Source: Pocillopora verrucosa (taxonomy: Eukaryota; Cnidaria; Anthozoa; Scleractinia; Pocilloporidae). From it: DNA of 64,000 bases. Location: the NCBI RefSeq assembly GCF_036669915.1, contig NC_089316.1, positions 13,254,743 to 13,318,742 on the forward strand. Reading direction: 5' to 3'. Below the pieces are notes generated by a model, which worked only from the letters and a program-made list of their open reading frames with translations, did not search any database and was not told the DNA's origin. Of the stretch, positions 35,760 through 47,735 are shown piece by piece (within the stretch, counting starts at the first letter, position 1; each line of letters begins with the position of its first letter). Position numbers and translations under genes: made by a program.

Positions 35760-38700
35760 TCACTGTACAGATTCCTGTCGATCGTGTTCATTTTGTGGTT
35801 CATCATGGTTGTTTAAGTCTTGCCGCTCATTGTGCTCAGTTGTATCAATCTCTTCTCGTGGCTCACTATTTTCAGTTGTATGAATCTCTTCTTGTGGCCT
35901 GTCAGTGCCTGTTGGCTCAAGTTGTTCTTGTTGTTCTATACTTTCATTTGTATCTTTAGACTCAATTTGTTCACTTGCTTTTGGTTGATCCTAAAAAAAG
36001 AAACACACACACAAAGTGAGTCACCCCTAACAACTAATCCATCTCCAAAAGTAAATGTCACCTTTCCCTCAATTGACTTTGAAATGGATACCTCACAACC
36101 AACTACCACCAGGAGTTTTATCAGTGACTCTACCACTTTTAAAATAATACAATACTCAAAAGAGTATGTTAAGAATGCATGGGTTTCAGCACTTCTACCA
36201 CAGATTTTGGGCACAGTTTAGCTTACACCTACCCTGATTGAAAAGCTACATATACTCTTTTACCTATTAAGTAACCCTGCTGATCAGGGAGGAGAAGAAA
36301 GCATCTAGCTCATTTTAACCAGATTTGGCAGCCAGGCTAGATCCCAGGGGATAAAAAGCTATGATCCTGTTTGGCCTCACAAATAAAATGAGCTAGGGTT
36401 AGCCAAAACAAAGCTTTTAATGTCTGGGGACTTCACTGTTGCATCATGAGCTTTTAACGAGTAACAAGATCTATTTTGCCCTCTGTTAACCTCCACAGTC
36501 ATGTTGTAGTCCTGAGGGCAGATCTATTTTAGTTTTTCTATTCGTGGTTTCTTCTGTTCTCAAGGGCAACATGCTCCATGGCAACATGCTCCATGACAAC
36601 ATGGCCAATCAAACTTAATATCAGCTCCTAACTTTTCTACCACACCTTTTCTCTGATGTCTCAACCTCTGTAACGAAGACTGTGACTTGACAAATGTACC
36701 TTCCTTCTCAGCTACCTGACACAGTTAACTCTAATTGTTAAAACTAGCTAAGATAATGCTCTAACTTCTCTAAACTTAAAGGACTTCACTAAATCTCACT
36801 AAGTGCAGCTTCCCCTGCTGGTTTCCACAGCTCTCACAGAAGTGATTCACATGTAACTTCTCCCCATAATATTGATACATTATCCAGCAAACAGGTAATG
36901 AGAATACTCAAACTTAAAAGGAATAAGTTGTCCTGATGAAACACCAAATTCTCATTGTTTATTTACAGGGTAAGATTTAGCAGCTAAAGAAAAGAATTAA
37001 CAATAAGATCTTGGGAGTTTAAGGGTTAACTAGCAAGAGTGGGTGCTAGCTGTAGACTATGAGGCCCAAAATGCATCAGAATGCCACTTCACAGAGGTTT
37101 CTTTACTAAAAGTTCAACGACATTTATAAATAACAACAATACCCCTGTGTGTCTGTGTGGGTTCCAAAAGTGATGCTAAATACAACAATGCTAACCATTT
37201 AATTATTACTTTTAACTGAACTACAGTATTGCAAAGTACTTGTCCAAACCAAATGCAATCCAGTCACTTACTCTTTCATTGTCATAATGTTTTGTTTCAC
37301 CATTTTCCTCCGTCTCTTCCTGTTCTTCTTCATGGTGTATCTTGTCTGTGGAATTATTTCGGTTGCCATAGTTTTCATCTTCTATTTCTTCATCAGCAAC
37401 CTCTTCAGCTGGCATTTGATCAATGGGTTTGTCTTCTATTGTTTCTTTAAAAAGAAGGAAAGATTTTTATGATTTTACAATACAATGTAACATGTAATGT
37501 AAAGCTGGGAACATTATAGTACACCAAATCATCTCTGAATGTTTTAAATTCAAACTCTGGCAAAACTGCACACACAACATGCAGGACAAGACAGCTGAGA
37601 CATACAAAATGTACTACTCGAGGTTGGATACACATGGAAACAAGTAACATTTGTGTCAACTTTGTATTCAAATAGTGTCCGTGACATTAAAAACTAGTTT
37701 GTTGTGACAAAAGTGCCACAATGAGCTTGTTGATAGGTTCATGACTGATTGGTACCAAAATATGATGGGTGATTTAGGGTCATTGATGGTGAGATCGGAG
37801 TTGCTAGTGAGTTGGAAAAATAAATAGTGTATATCGAACAAGTGTGATTGCTCCTCACAAGATCACTTATAGTTAACAGATTAAAGTAAACAGGGCGTCA
37901 CCTCTATCATCTTGGATTTCTCTGGCATCCTCTCTGTTCTCGCCACTAGCTTCATACACTGATGGCTTCCCTGCAAAGAGAAAACATGTCCGTATCAAGC
38001 AAGAGAATGAATTGAGTTATATTAAAGGCTACCAGCACCAAGTTGTTTGAAGCATGATTTGCACAAATTCAGAAGTAACTGATATGGTAACACATTGTTC
38101 ACTGAACAACTCACTCCGAGTGAATTTGTTGACCACATAAGCTTGTCGGTTTTTTTTGCTTAAGTTCAAGAGGGGGACAAAGAGGGGGCTTTCCAAACTT
38201 GAAGTCCCAGAGGGAGGATAATCAGAGAGGGAAATGAAACAAATATTTTAAATTCACAATTTATATATTAGTGCTTATTGCAAGCCTCCAAGCACTGTTA
38301 AGAGAGAGAAACAAATATTTCGAGTAACATATCAAAAACGAGTGCAAGTGCTTGAAAATCCCAACTATCAGGACCCAGACCAGTTGGCTATTTACAGGGT
38401 ACTGCCCAGGAGTTGAATTCCAGACAACCAAGAACAAATCCAGTGAGTAGCAGGGTGTATTACTTGAACCCAGGACCACCAGGTAACAAGTTTGGCACCC
38501 TAACAGGAAGGCTCATCAGAGTGTTCAGATAACTTGCATCAACATATATATTTGAGTCATTTTTAGCATCCCTGAGAACTTTCTTAAACTATAATACAAT
38601 GCTAGAATAAACAAAAGTCAAAAGGAAAAAGAAATTGTTTAACCACATTACTACTAGCTGCTAATCACACACTTGAAAAATCTTTCCTCAATTTCTAGCG

Positions 38701-41700
38701 TGCTTATTGACCAATTGAGTTTTTAGACTTACCATTATCTGTACTATCTTTTCTGCCAAACACAAAATTATCAACTGGAACGCCATTGTCTCCAAGAACA
38801 TTAGCAACCTGATCCTGTAAAGTTTCCTCTATTGGTATATCCTCAATCTCTGATTCATGTGGAGAGTCACTTCTTTCTGTCACATGGCCTCTCACTGGTT
38901 CATCATCTCTAAGAGACTCAGCTAGAGTATCTTTCAAAGAATCAAAAGGAGAAAATGGTTCTGGTTCATCTCTTGTTGCCATGTATGGGGGCAGACTGTT
39001 CACCTGCTGAAAAAAAATTTAATATTGTTAAGTGCACATTAGTGATGATTTACAGTTAATACCCAATTCTGGGTGAACCATACAGTCAGATGTTTAGCCT
39101 GGCAAAAGATTGAACTTGTAGTATCAATATTTGTATCAGATCTCTGCCAGATGAGGTGCACCAATGGAGCCTCTAAATTATAGGCACTGTAATAAAATGT
39201 TTATTTACTAATCATGTGTACAAATCACAGCCAGTTAATCATTTCAGGACTAAATGAGTTAAATTATCTTTGTGCTGTGTCTGATCTCATTGTTTTACCA
39301 GGTACTGAAAAAAAATATTCACCACAGTGTTGGTGGCTGGTGGTGGATACATACCTTGCTGTGCTTCATGGCTCGGTAAATATCCACTACTAGCCACCTC
39401 CACTTTGGTGGATAGTTGTTGATTGCACCCATGAATTGGGAAGTTTGAAAGTGATTAACAAGTATTATTTACCTTTTAGCGGCAGAAGAGGCAAAAATTG
39501 CATATCGGTACTTCAATTTCTAATTATTTTTCAGTATATAATTTGCAAAAAAAATAAAGGTTCATTTTTGGTGTCTGTGTGGTATATACTAAAACAGGAC
39601 GTAGTCCATGTATTCACCTCAGTGTCACTGAAAGTGGTGGACATGTATGTCAACTTCAGTGAATAATTAAATGTTATTTGACTTGCACTCTACAGCAGAT
39701 TCAAGTAATTTATTTTACTCACAGGCTCCTCATTGTCGGCCACAAGTGACTTCTTTTTTGTAGCTCGTTTAGCTGCTCCTCTCTGAATGAAAACATTTAA
39801 ATTACACTCATCAACTTCAATAAACAATGTTATCAATTTCGAATTCTTCCTGTTATTTACAAAACAGTTTCTTGAATTATCAATGTAGCTGTTTTCCAAT
39901 TTTATATGAAATTCATTTCATATAAATATATATTTAAGGGCCAGTCATTCATGATGGTCATGTCATAATGATCAAAACATATTAAACAATTTCCTCACTT
40001 CTGAAAGGAAGAGGGCACAATTTAAGATGGAATTCCAAAAAAAAATTGGGGCTTTGTGTCCAAGGTGGAAGAAAGAAATCAAAAATGTTCTCGGAGTTCA
40101 ATCATCTGTACCAGAAAGTGGCATTCACATTGTAGAGTGAAAATTCTTATGTCAGGACAATACAACTTTACTCTATAATGAAGGTTAAACAACTTCAATA
40201 AACCCATTATGATAGCATTTAACATTCAACATTTACCTCGATGAACATAATTTTACAAAGACCCTGAGAAACACTGCACACTCTAAACCCAAAATGTTTA
40301 AGTTAACCTTACTTTACTGGGGGGTTTTCTTTCTATTCCTTTGGCTTTGGTTGAGGTTCTGTTGGAAAACAAATGATCATTAGCCGTGAAGTAAGTTTAC
40401 TTTTAAAAATTAAACTTAAGTCAATTCACAATGTGAAATGTATTAATTCTTAACATTAAAAACTGATTAACAAGTGAACTTGACACAAATATGATTTTTA
40501 ATCATGTGTTTATTCCTTAATATGTTTCTCTTTAGAATGTCTCTACATATATCTTATCAGCTACATTTGATCCATGTTTGTCTTTGAGTTCCTTGATTCA
40601 AAGACTAATAACTATTTTTTCTTTTTTTTTATCATCTTTCCTCAAAACAAATATAATTATTGTTATCTTACAAATAAATATATTTACATGTGTGTAACCA
40701 AATGACCACTATGGAAACCTAAGAATAAACCTTTCTTAATTTATTTAACCAATTCTTAAAATAACTGTGGTTGTGAAAAAAGAAATTGTGAAAGAAAAAT
40801 CCTAAATAAATGATTATCGCACCTTCTTGGAGTTAACTGGGCTGCTACTCCTTGGTCACTGTAGGTAACACTTCTATCAAAGCTGAAATGAAAGTCCAAA
40901 GAACATTAAGGGTGAATTATTATCATAAAATTTGTATATAAAGGAATATGATGGGAACGTAATTAGTTTTTCTTTGGAAATATTTTGACTGAATTATTCA
41001 GCCTTCATCAGTCTGTTGGTTACATAGAAGTAAACGATATAATCAATTTCTCAGCCCACTGATAGGAGTATGGTTTTGTAGATCTTGGTAAGGAGGCCAA
41101 GGGAGTTAATTGAAATATTCCAAAGGAAAACCACTTGCAATCCAGTCAGATTCTTCTACACATTATGTCTTCAGAACATGGAATGAACCTTTTTGCTTCA
41201 AGTCACAATCATGATAATCAAGGAAAATTACAGACTCATCCCACCAACCAAGTAATTGATCTTTAAGTGTCTAGAAATGCTCTTTTAAAACTGGAAGTAC
41301 TTCCTGGAACACTTTAAATTCCAAAACAATAATTATGAATAATTTCACAATTACTCATCATAATTCACTTGTTGCACAATACAGTCAGCTCCAACTCTGA
41401 TTTCCACTTTTTTAAGCATTCTTTTCAATCATGGAAAATGGATCAGCACTTTGATCCCAATGGGTGACTAGCATCTAATTTCTCCATTCAATATCACCCC
41501 TGAATCAAACATTTCAGTCAAGAGAATAAAGGATTTTGATCACAAACTAAAGATACTATTGATTGTTAAAGAAATTCTCCTTGTCAGCACCATAGGAAAT
41601 GTATAGAGAACAGTATGGAGTATAAACTTGCAGATGTTCTGTTGTGAAAGGTTAAACAGATACATCATTAAAGAAGAAGTTAGACTAAACATACAATCGT

Positions 41701-44700
41701 TCTCTCCCAACAGCAACATATTGTCCAGAATCATTCAGCTGTGATGGTTCTGATATCTTTTGACCATCTAAAGTATACAGACTGAGACAAAAACATAAAT
41801 ATTAGAAAGATGATTGAATATTATCTGAGTGATCAAGTAAGTGATGTGCATAAATGATATTAAGAAAGTTGACAGTCTTCACACATTCATTCAATTTAGA
41901 TAAACAAAATTGCATTTAAAACTTTGCCAGAGGATTATTTTTGGCTGACTTTCAACTGAGGTTGATGTTGGTGCTGATCTAAAGTTTTTTGTTACCATGT
42001 CAGGCAAAAAAGTAACAGAATCCAACTTACAGTGTTCTTTTTAGTAGATATCATTTATCAATGAACAAAGCAATCCTTCAACAGACAATGGTTTCATGTA
42101 GAGCTTATTTGGAAGTTTCAAAGAGATTTGAAAATTGACCTTTTTTTCTTTTTTAACAATTCTTTTGAGTGCACAAACACGTCTAGAATTAATAGCCACA
42201 CTCTTAACACTGTTCAAGACTACCTACATGTAATTTACTATAGCAATGAAGACTTACTCATAAACTGCACCATTCTTGCTGACTGAGCTCACTTTATCAT
42301 TCACAGACTCCAAGACCTTAATCGTATTCAGGGAAAAAAAAGGGCTTTTGATTATCACAATAAACTAACCACTGGTAAGATTAAAAGGTGAAATATGCTT
42401 CAGAAATATTTACCTATAATCTCTGCCATCAAGAAATAAAATATTTACAACTACCTGGCTTTAAAAGTGCTTAAAATTTTAGTATGGATACGACCATTTT
42501 TAAATCAACTCTGCACTCCAGAAAGACACTCTGAAATTCCTAAATTCATAGGCTTTCCATCCATTAAATCTGGAAAGTCAAGGTTCCATTATTTTATTCA
42601 GGGCAGGGCCTTGGCTGGGTTGTTCAAAGCTGGGTGAATATAACCCAAGGTTAGTGTGAAATTTGATTTCAGATCTGAAAGCTTAAAAAGAAATTCATTT
42701 TAATTATTTTCTCTACAATTTGATGATTGGTTGCTGTAAAAAGGATAGAGAAAATTATCCCAAAAAGAGGGTATTAGCACTAATCCGCCTTTGAACAACT
42801 CGGCCCAAAGGTCATTTCTTGAAAGTCAATAGCTTTAGGGGCCCAAAGCCAAATTTTTAAGATCAAAATTTAAAGCACAGTTCTATCACCCCCTCAAGTA
42901 CAATATTTTTCTTTAGCTTATAGTAATATTTAATTTTATAGTTTTCAAAACCTTTAAAGCTCCCATTTTGTATTAAAACAGAACAGCTTTAAATTACCAG
43001 AACCTTCAAGGGACAGGCCCCTGATCTGCTTATTAAATTGACCTACATATGTTTTCAAAATCTTTTACTCCCAAAAGCAACCAAGGCAATATCAATACAA
43101 CATCCAGCAGACAAGTAACAAGAATAGAGAAAACTAGCAATTAGGAGATTACTGACTGATCGAATACCAAGTTCTCCAAACAAACATCATAATAATTGTA
43201 TGGCAGATAGTAAGGAGAATTACTAAAATGAGATCTTGGAAGTGAAAAGGTTAAATCATATTTTGCACATGATGTGATTTTTGGAGTATTCACCTCACCT
43301 GAAACATTTTAAAGTCTGTTCGCAACTGGACTCTTTTTGGTTTGGCCACAACTCCATTACAAAAAACACTGTTACAATAAAACATTACATATTACATTAA
43401 TCATTGTGACATGAATATGAATGGTTTAACACCCACACAACAGTTGAACATTAAGAACATCTGCTTAATTTGTCCAAAACATAATTCTACATATATTTTA
43501 TATTCTGCGTTAAATCATTTCACATTAAACCAAAGAGAAAAAGTTCTTCAGGGGGAAAACTCAAGGCATGTGTGCCTCACTCAAGCATAGTAACAGGGCT
43601 CAAAGTACTTTATTTCAAATGGTCCTCATTGTTTACTCAAATTTAATTCAGAATACCTCTGTTCAGGTTACTAAAATGGAATAGAACACTTTGGAATAAT
43701 TGACAGACACATAGCCTCTAGTAAGATGCTGACAAAAGTATTGCAAGGGAGCTCTGCAAGGGGCTATGCTATGCTATGAAAAACACCCAGTACAGCTGCC
43801 CGAGTGCATTGTCAGAGTCATACTACTCTACATAACCTGAGCCCAAGAGTTAGATGGAAGCTGTGTAAAAGAATGGTCATGAGCCTTTTGCAACTGATTT
43901 GGGGACTGCACTGAAAAAGGGGGGTGCCTATTGATGAAAAAAGAAGAAAACAGTGTGGCTCCAAGTTTCAATCCTTTGTCATACATATTAACTGTCCACT
44001 GGTTCACCTTTTACAAGCTGGGTTTCAAATCATGCTAAGTTTGAAATAATTCATGGTGAATAACGACAAGGACATTATTTACCGAGAGCTGCAGTACTTA
44101 CATGATGGTTTTTATCTCTTCCTTTTTCCGTAGACCGCTTACCCTCGCTCTGCCCGGCACGTTTCCAAATTTGCGATGATTTAGCTCGAGGAAATTTACC
44201 TGTTAACGAAATATAATCACGAAATGACAGTCACATCCTCAAACAATGAGAGACGTGTACATGAACAACTCATTGAATAAATTCTGTGAAGTATACTCTG
44301 GAAAATACGACCAGCCTATTAATCCTTTCACGATTTCAAAATTGACGTTTTTTGAGTCTTTATTTGAATATAACTCCTTAGCAAGTGGGTTAAATATTTA
44401 TTTAAACATTTAAGTGTTTAATTATTCATGCATGGTAAGTTCACTTCGATACCAGATTTGTTATTGAACTCACTCGGCATAATTAAGGCTCTATCGTCTC
44501 CATGAATAATAGAGAAGATCAACCTATCAAACTCTGAACAATTGATAGTTGCTTTACAAAAATAGATTGTGATCGAATGTGCGATCATTAAAAAATAGTC
44601 CAAAAACATCGAACACAATATTTGTCTTTAATTGCCTTTATCACTGCACGACAAAGTATACAAAATATGAACTAGATTAGATTTTAACTGTATGTTGACG

Positions 44701-45181
44701 CGTTTTGAATATATCTTACCTCAGGTCCTTTGAGAGGCGGTAAACGGTTGGGCCTCGAGTCTTTCACATCATATCTGAGAAAATAAAGCGCAAACAGACT
44801 ATCATTATATGGAGAGTTTGCATTTGTGAACAAAGATCAACCAAATGACACTTGATGAAGAATTACTCCGCAAACACGAGTCTGATCGCGCCATCGCAAA
44901 CAAAAATCTTACCCAATTTTTTTAAACGGCTCTCTTCCCTTAACGACATAAGTGCAGTCTCTCTGTAGATCGTCAAGCGTTCTGATTCGATGTCTTCCAC
45001 CTGGAGTCCTTATTTCTCGAGCTGGTGTACGAAAACTAGCTGCCACAGTATTTAAGAAAGATTCAAAGCTTCGCATGTCTCTGTGATTGACAACAATACG
45101 CTTTCTCTTATAACTGTCCCCGTTGAGATGTACAAAGACCGGCTTTCCCATCATATTTATCCCTCTCTCTTGAGCAGCCAT
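35760..45181 (-). CDS. DCDC2: Doublecortin-domain protein, DCDC2-like
   Basis: Thirteen exons on the minus strand: 44913..45181, 44720..44774, 44102..44199, 43299..43368, 42258..42316, 41695..41781, 40823..40882, 40313..40358, 39723..39782, 38733..39006, 37902..37970, 37272..37444, 35760..35990. All GT-AG, phases consistent, 516 aa (human DCDC2 is 476). First DCX domain residues about 13-92: 'VFVHLNGD', 'RIVVNHRD', 'FESFLNTV', 'HRIRTLDDLQ', 'YVVKGREPFKK'. Second DCX residues about 136-214: 'IIVFCNG', 'GAVYDLYTLDG', 'GQYVAVGRERF'. Then a basic patch ('RGAAKRATKKKS', residues 249-260) and a long acidic, disordered tail (270-516) rich in E, D, N and T. DCX domains bind tubulin and microtubules, and DCDC2 acts at primary cilia. 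The two-domain plus acidic-tail layout and the 'HRIRxLDxxQ' motif favour DCDC2 over DCX/DCLK (no kinase follows). Start chosen at the only ATG before the first domain. Confidence 0.92.
36846..37029. repeat. TTAA-ended element, family 1, copy 4
   Basis: Shares 'tccagcaaacaggtaatgag' and 'accaaattctca' with 1758-1967 and ends 'gatcttgggagtttaagggttaa'-like sequence at 37029. Lies in the last intron of the DCDC2-like gene. Confidence 0.65.
38280..38520 (-). mobile_element. tRNA-derived SINE-like element in DCDC2-like intron
   Basis: On the minus strand a B-box-like 'tgggttcaagt' follows 'aggtgcc'-type sequence. Downstream lies 'tgtaaatagccaactggtct', a body segment I associate with cnidarian SINEs. 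Ends are eroded. Confidence 0.45.
41459..41627 (-). repeat. Interspersed element, family 2, copy 3
   Basis: Reverse complement matches 13051-13236 ('gtgctgacaaggagaattt', 'tgtttgattcaggggtgata'). Adjacent to the DCDC2-like exon at 41695. Confidence 0.65.
42611..42807. mobile_element. MITE with GTTGTTCAAAG inverted ends
   Basis: Left end 'ttggctgggttgttcaaag' and right end 'ctttgaacaactcggcccaa' are inverted repeats of about 20 bp with a few mismatches, enclosing 150 bp of non-coding DNA. Sits in the DCDC2-like intron. Confidence 0.75.
43061..43255. repeat. TTAA-ended element, family 1, copy 5
   Basis: Shares 'atccagcagacaagtaacaa', 'gaatagagaaaact' and 'aatgagatcttggaagtgaa' with the other copies and ends with 'ggttaa'. 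In the DCDC2-like intron next to exon 43299. Confidence 0.65.
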
Positions 45182-46569
45182 GATCCTGGAATCCTCTTTT
45201 ACCTTACTTAGAACTTCTAATTAAGTTTAAGAAGAGAAGAACACTATTAGGTAAGACATGGTAAAATCACTCACGGTTCACTGAGCTCTGTGTGACCTCA
45301 GTAATTGTCGACGTGCGCATTATGGGATGTCACATGATTTGTTTACCCTGGTGACGTACATAGTAACCAAATCGTCATTAGTGTCAAATTAAAAACTCAT
45401 TTATCCTGCTGAAGACTTGGATTTTTCGTGAATGACCCGTGTAGTTTTATAAAGAAAAGCAAAAGTAAAAAAACAAATACTCGTTGCTAGTGACAAAGGG
45501 TTACGAGAGTAACCGAGATTAAATGATCATCTGCATTCAGACTCGACTACGAATTTGCGTTCTGATTTGATTTGATAATGAACAAAGAGCCATTTTGCGT
45601 GGGTCTAACCATCGGCCACCTTACGTGGGCTGTACTCCGTAAACTATTTTTTTTTCAAAGGATAAAGAAAAACAATCTCTTTCTCTTTTCTGAAGAGTTG
45701 GATCTTCAAGTTATAAATTTCGTGTGTTTCTATTATTATAAGAAGTGGAACTTGTATTGTTCATGGAGGCCTCGCGTAATGTTGTTTGTTTTACGAATTT
45801 ATTCTTAGTGAACCAAAAGAGTGCATTGGTAATCTTAAATTGAATCGTAGAAGCTGACCCGGCAGGGATAGGAGACATCAAATATCCGAGAGAAAATTGA
45901 AAAACAAAATTAACCGTAATATGCACCGGAACTACGAGAATTAGTTCAGTACATTGATAAATCATATTCGTTAATATATTTAGTTAATCATTCTTCTCAA
46001 TTATCAGTACTTTCCTACAGGGCTGACCCGGTTGGCTTAACATTAAAGGCAAAAAAGCTAAAAAAAATGCCTAGATGAGTTTTGGTAATACAGCCAATAA
46101 ATGACATCGAGAGTTCTTGAACACTTTTCAAGAACTCTCGATGTCTTAATTTTTGGGGCTAAAATAAGTGGATGAATAAAATAATATTGCAAATAACTCA
46201 TGCTGTCTGTGGTAGTCATATATAAACGCATCTAAGCATAAAGCAAACGGTGCACGAGGGACACTCTTTTTCAAAGGTGGTTCTCAGTCATTAATTAAGG
46301 TTTCCGAGCATGCGTTTTTGTGTGAGAGTTTTAATTTTTAGTACTGCAAGTCTACTCGATAGTAACGAGAAACGTGTCTTCTTAGAGTTTATAGAAAAGA
46401 AACAACAATGTTCATTACTCTGCGCTCCACAAAAAAACGATTACACAAGCTCGTTCAAACGTACTGTAGCACACAAACCTTTTATAACATACTTTGTATC
46501 TATGTACATGTTTTTATAGAGTCTAATCAGCCCTGGCCAGAGTCGCCCTCAGAACTGACTCCCGATTAT
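45182..46569. other. Intergenic, no gene recognised
   Basis: Between the 5' end of the DCDC2-like gene and segmental duplication copy A. Contains a near-perfect hairpin at 46103-46145. Open frames at 45572-45965 and 46310-46599 are short and unsupported. Confidence 0.4.
46103..46145. repeat. Perfect 19-bp hairpin
   Basis: 'gacatcgagagttcttgaa' and its exact reverse complement are separated by 5 bp (cactt). Could be a tiny foldback element remnant or a structured RNA; there is no context to decide. Confidence 0.8.
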
Positions 46570-46699
46570 CCTCAACAATTTATTCTACAAATAATTTAAA
46601 ATTTATTAAATCCATAATCGTTGAAGTCTGATTGATTCCCAGCAGTGCGATTTATTCAAAAATTTTTGGCATTGATTGTACCTTTTTCTCAGCTAATGA

Positions 46700-46727
46700 C
46701 AGGAGCCCATCAAGTAATGGGCTCCTG
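46700..46727. repeat. Short hairpin specific to copy A
   Basis: 'caggagcccat' and 'atgggctcctg' pair around a 6-base loop. The corresponding site in copy B is deleted. Confidence 0.7.
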
Positions 46728-47735
46728 CCAATGAAAGAAAACAACCAATAAGATTTCAGATTTCAGCGCTGTACAAATTATGCGAGAACAAAAGTCGCAC
46801 TAATTTCTTTTTTCCTTCTTATTACTCATCAATGTATTGATTAGTTTTATCGTTGATTATTCTGTTTTGTTAAAATTGCTAAAATGTGAATAAGACCGAG
46901 GTCGTGTATAAAGGCAGTGAAGGCAAAGGAATTGAAAAACTGGCAATTTCTCTTGGAGTCCCGCAATTTAATTTAAGTCTAAAATCATACTGTGGCGCTG
47001 CAGGCACGTTTGGTTTTGAAATTACACTTGAAGGAATTAAATTACTAGTACACGTTTGGTGGTTTCTTCCATTTAAAAACCTTAATCATGTTTGTCATTA
47101 TGCAATTGCCACCTCAATGACAGTTGATTTGCCTACCAACGCATGTGCATTGAAAGCGGGTCTCATCGAGGTTATCCTTTAACTGTAAACGGTTAAAAGA
47201 ATTCAGCTGTTAGGCTTAAAAGCTATAAAATTTAAGCCGGTTGTCGATAAAAAAGCCAACCGTAATTTTTTTTGGTTTACTTTAACGAAAATAAATTAAC
47301 CGTTGGCTGTAGAATGGCCAAAACGTTAACCGTTAGACGTAAAAGCCCTTACCTCGTTATGACCTTCACGAAACCCTTTTCATGAACACTGCGGAGCCAA
47401 GATTACTTACCGCACAAAGTAAACACAAAGTAGAGATATATAGAGCGATTTTGGATTGAGTATTGTAGAAACAAAACCAAGGTCAGAGCAAGAGTGTATA
47501 TACAAGGAACTAATCGGAAGAATCACATAACTGAAAGTGAGTGTGCGAAATCGGCCTTAAAGGTGGGAAATCTCGAGTGAGTTATTTTTAGTTTTGGATC
47601 TGATTGGCAATTGAGAGCCGGGATGGTGCGTGTCTTAAGGTAGTAAGTTCACAAAGCGTAGTGTGTTGAATAGCGCAGATCTATACTGCTTTGATGCTAA
47701 AATGAATTGTTTTTCCTCTTATGCGTTGTAATCAT

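Noticed and set aside
46886-47182. 98-codon plus-strand frame
   Set aside because: The homologous stretch in duplication copy B (about 55185-55400) does not keep the frame, so it is not under coding constraint.
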